Shown here: in pieces, positions 63,726 through 64,000 of the stretch | Numbering within the stretch: the stretch's first letter is position 1 | Layout: each line of letters starts with the position of its first letter | Source: JALYLC01 sp963743275 | GTDB lineage: Bacteria; Actinomycetota; Thermoleophilia; Gaiellales; JALYLC01 | Length of the DNA stretch: 64,000 nucleotides | Assembly (NCBI GenBank): GCA_963743275.1 | Contig: CAVUPB010000003.1 | Location: 62,001 to 126,000, forward strand | Direction: 5' to 3' | The notes under the pieces: generated by a model | Database searches by the model: none | What the model was told of the DNA's origin: nothing | The model's input: the letters and a program-made list of their open reading frames with translations, nothing else | Position numbers and translations under genes: made by a program

Positions 63726-64000
63726 ATGGAGCCGAGCGTGAAGCTGCAGCTCGAGGCGATCGCCGAGCGGATCCCGGGCGCCCGCGGGGCGATCACCGCC
63801 CTCTGCGACGACCTCGGCATCACGGGAGACCTGCGCGACCGCGTGCGGCTGGCCACGACCGAGGCGTGCACCAACTGCGTCGTCCACGCCTACCGCGGCG
63901 CCGGCGACGCAGCGACGTTCGAGCTCGACGCGCGCGTCGAGGAGAACGCGCTCGTGATCGTCGTGCGCGACGGCGGCGTCGGCTTCTTCGGCGAGCGCCC
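63726..64000 (+). CDS. RsbW-like anti-sigma/ATP-binding kinase, 5' part
   Basis: The gene runs off the window. ATG 63726 (GTG 63711 also possible) gives EAIAERIPGARGAITALCDD, then RVRLATTEACTNCVVHAYRG (N box, EACTN) and LVIVVRDGGVGFFG (G1 box DxGxG-like). This is the HATPase_c_2 fold of serine/threonine kinases such as RsbW and SpoIIAB, which control sigma factors by partner switching. No partner is visible in the window. Confidence 0.85.
   Translation, partial: MEPSVKLQLEAIAERIPGARGAITALCDDLGITGDLRDRVRLATTEACTNCVVHAYRGAGDAATFELDARVEENALVIVVRDGGVGFFGER

Overview
The window is a high-GC actinobacterial chromosome segment. Base composition, many GTG starts, dense operons with 4-base stop/start overlaps, NarL-type two-component systems, kelch-like secreted propellers and deazaflavin/PPOX-type proteins suggest a soil Thermoleophilia-like organism. 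That placement is inference; no rRNA or marker gene is present. No insertion sequence, integrase, phage gene or CRISPR array was seen.

Layout. 1-7.8 kb: end of a DsbA-like gene, three TadE/TadG-type genes (one with an apparent frameshift), a secreted protein of unknown role, a small acidic protein, a HAMP-GAF-GGDEF diguanylate cyclase, a Pro/Ser/Thr-rich exported protein and tRNA-Ala(CGC). 7.8-12.4 kb: gene remnants, a beta-helix protein, a kelch-like protein, and a fossil two-component pair (internally deleted response regulator plus the tail of its kinase). 12.4-23.2 kb: an NTF2-like protein, an AAA-TPR-LuxR regulator coupled to a Tm-1-like (UPF0261) protein, a divergent 100-residue protein with an internal WTLRS repeat behind a double palindrome, an intact NarL-type pair, a membrane protein, a PPOX protein, a Gmad2-like lipoprotein with a second kelch protein, and a DUF2182/DUF1326 pair. 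23.2-25.4 kb: TetR and an MFS exporter share a 32-bp palindromic operator.

25.5-55 kb is the main feature: a large catabolic supercluster. It has five sugar-phosphate-isomerase/epimerase (AP-endonuclease-2 type TIM barrel) proteins, two Gfo/Idh/MocA oxidoreductases, an iron alcohol dehydrogenase, two zinc-type MDR dehydrogenases, six SDRs (one broken), an enolase-superfamily dehydratase, a VOC protein, a DUF4432 mutarotase-like protein, a MetE-like and a UroD-like methyltransferase-type protein, and a ferritin-like diiron protein coupled to a 2x[4Fe-4S] ferredoxin. A complete sugar ABC importer and LacI and GntR regulators complete it. Minus-strand genes from 49.8 to 36.6 kb form an almost gapless 12-gene run: importer, LacI, then enzymes. 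Two putative regulatory networks can be read from the DNA: a 14-bp LacI-type site with central CG at three promoters, and a 22-bp element shared by the GntR gene and one isomerase promoter. The likely job is uptake and oxidative breakdown of an unusual sugar, polyol or glycoside; the substrate cannot be named from sequence.

55-64 kb: a metallo-beta-lactamase-fold protein, an IclR-controlled operon (CoA-transferase, cytosolic solute-binding-like protein, enoyl-CoA hydratase), an SRPBCC protein, a flavodoxin, a membrane protein, a frameshifted membrane alpha/beta-hydrolase, a deazaflavin-type oxidoreductase with no clear start codon, and the start of an RsbW-like kinase cut by the window end. 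Several genes look broken by single-base shifts, so either assembly indels or real decay affects this region.
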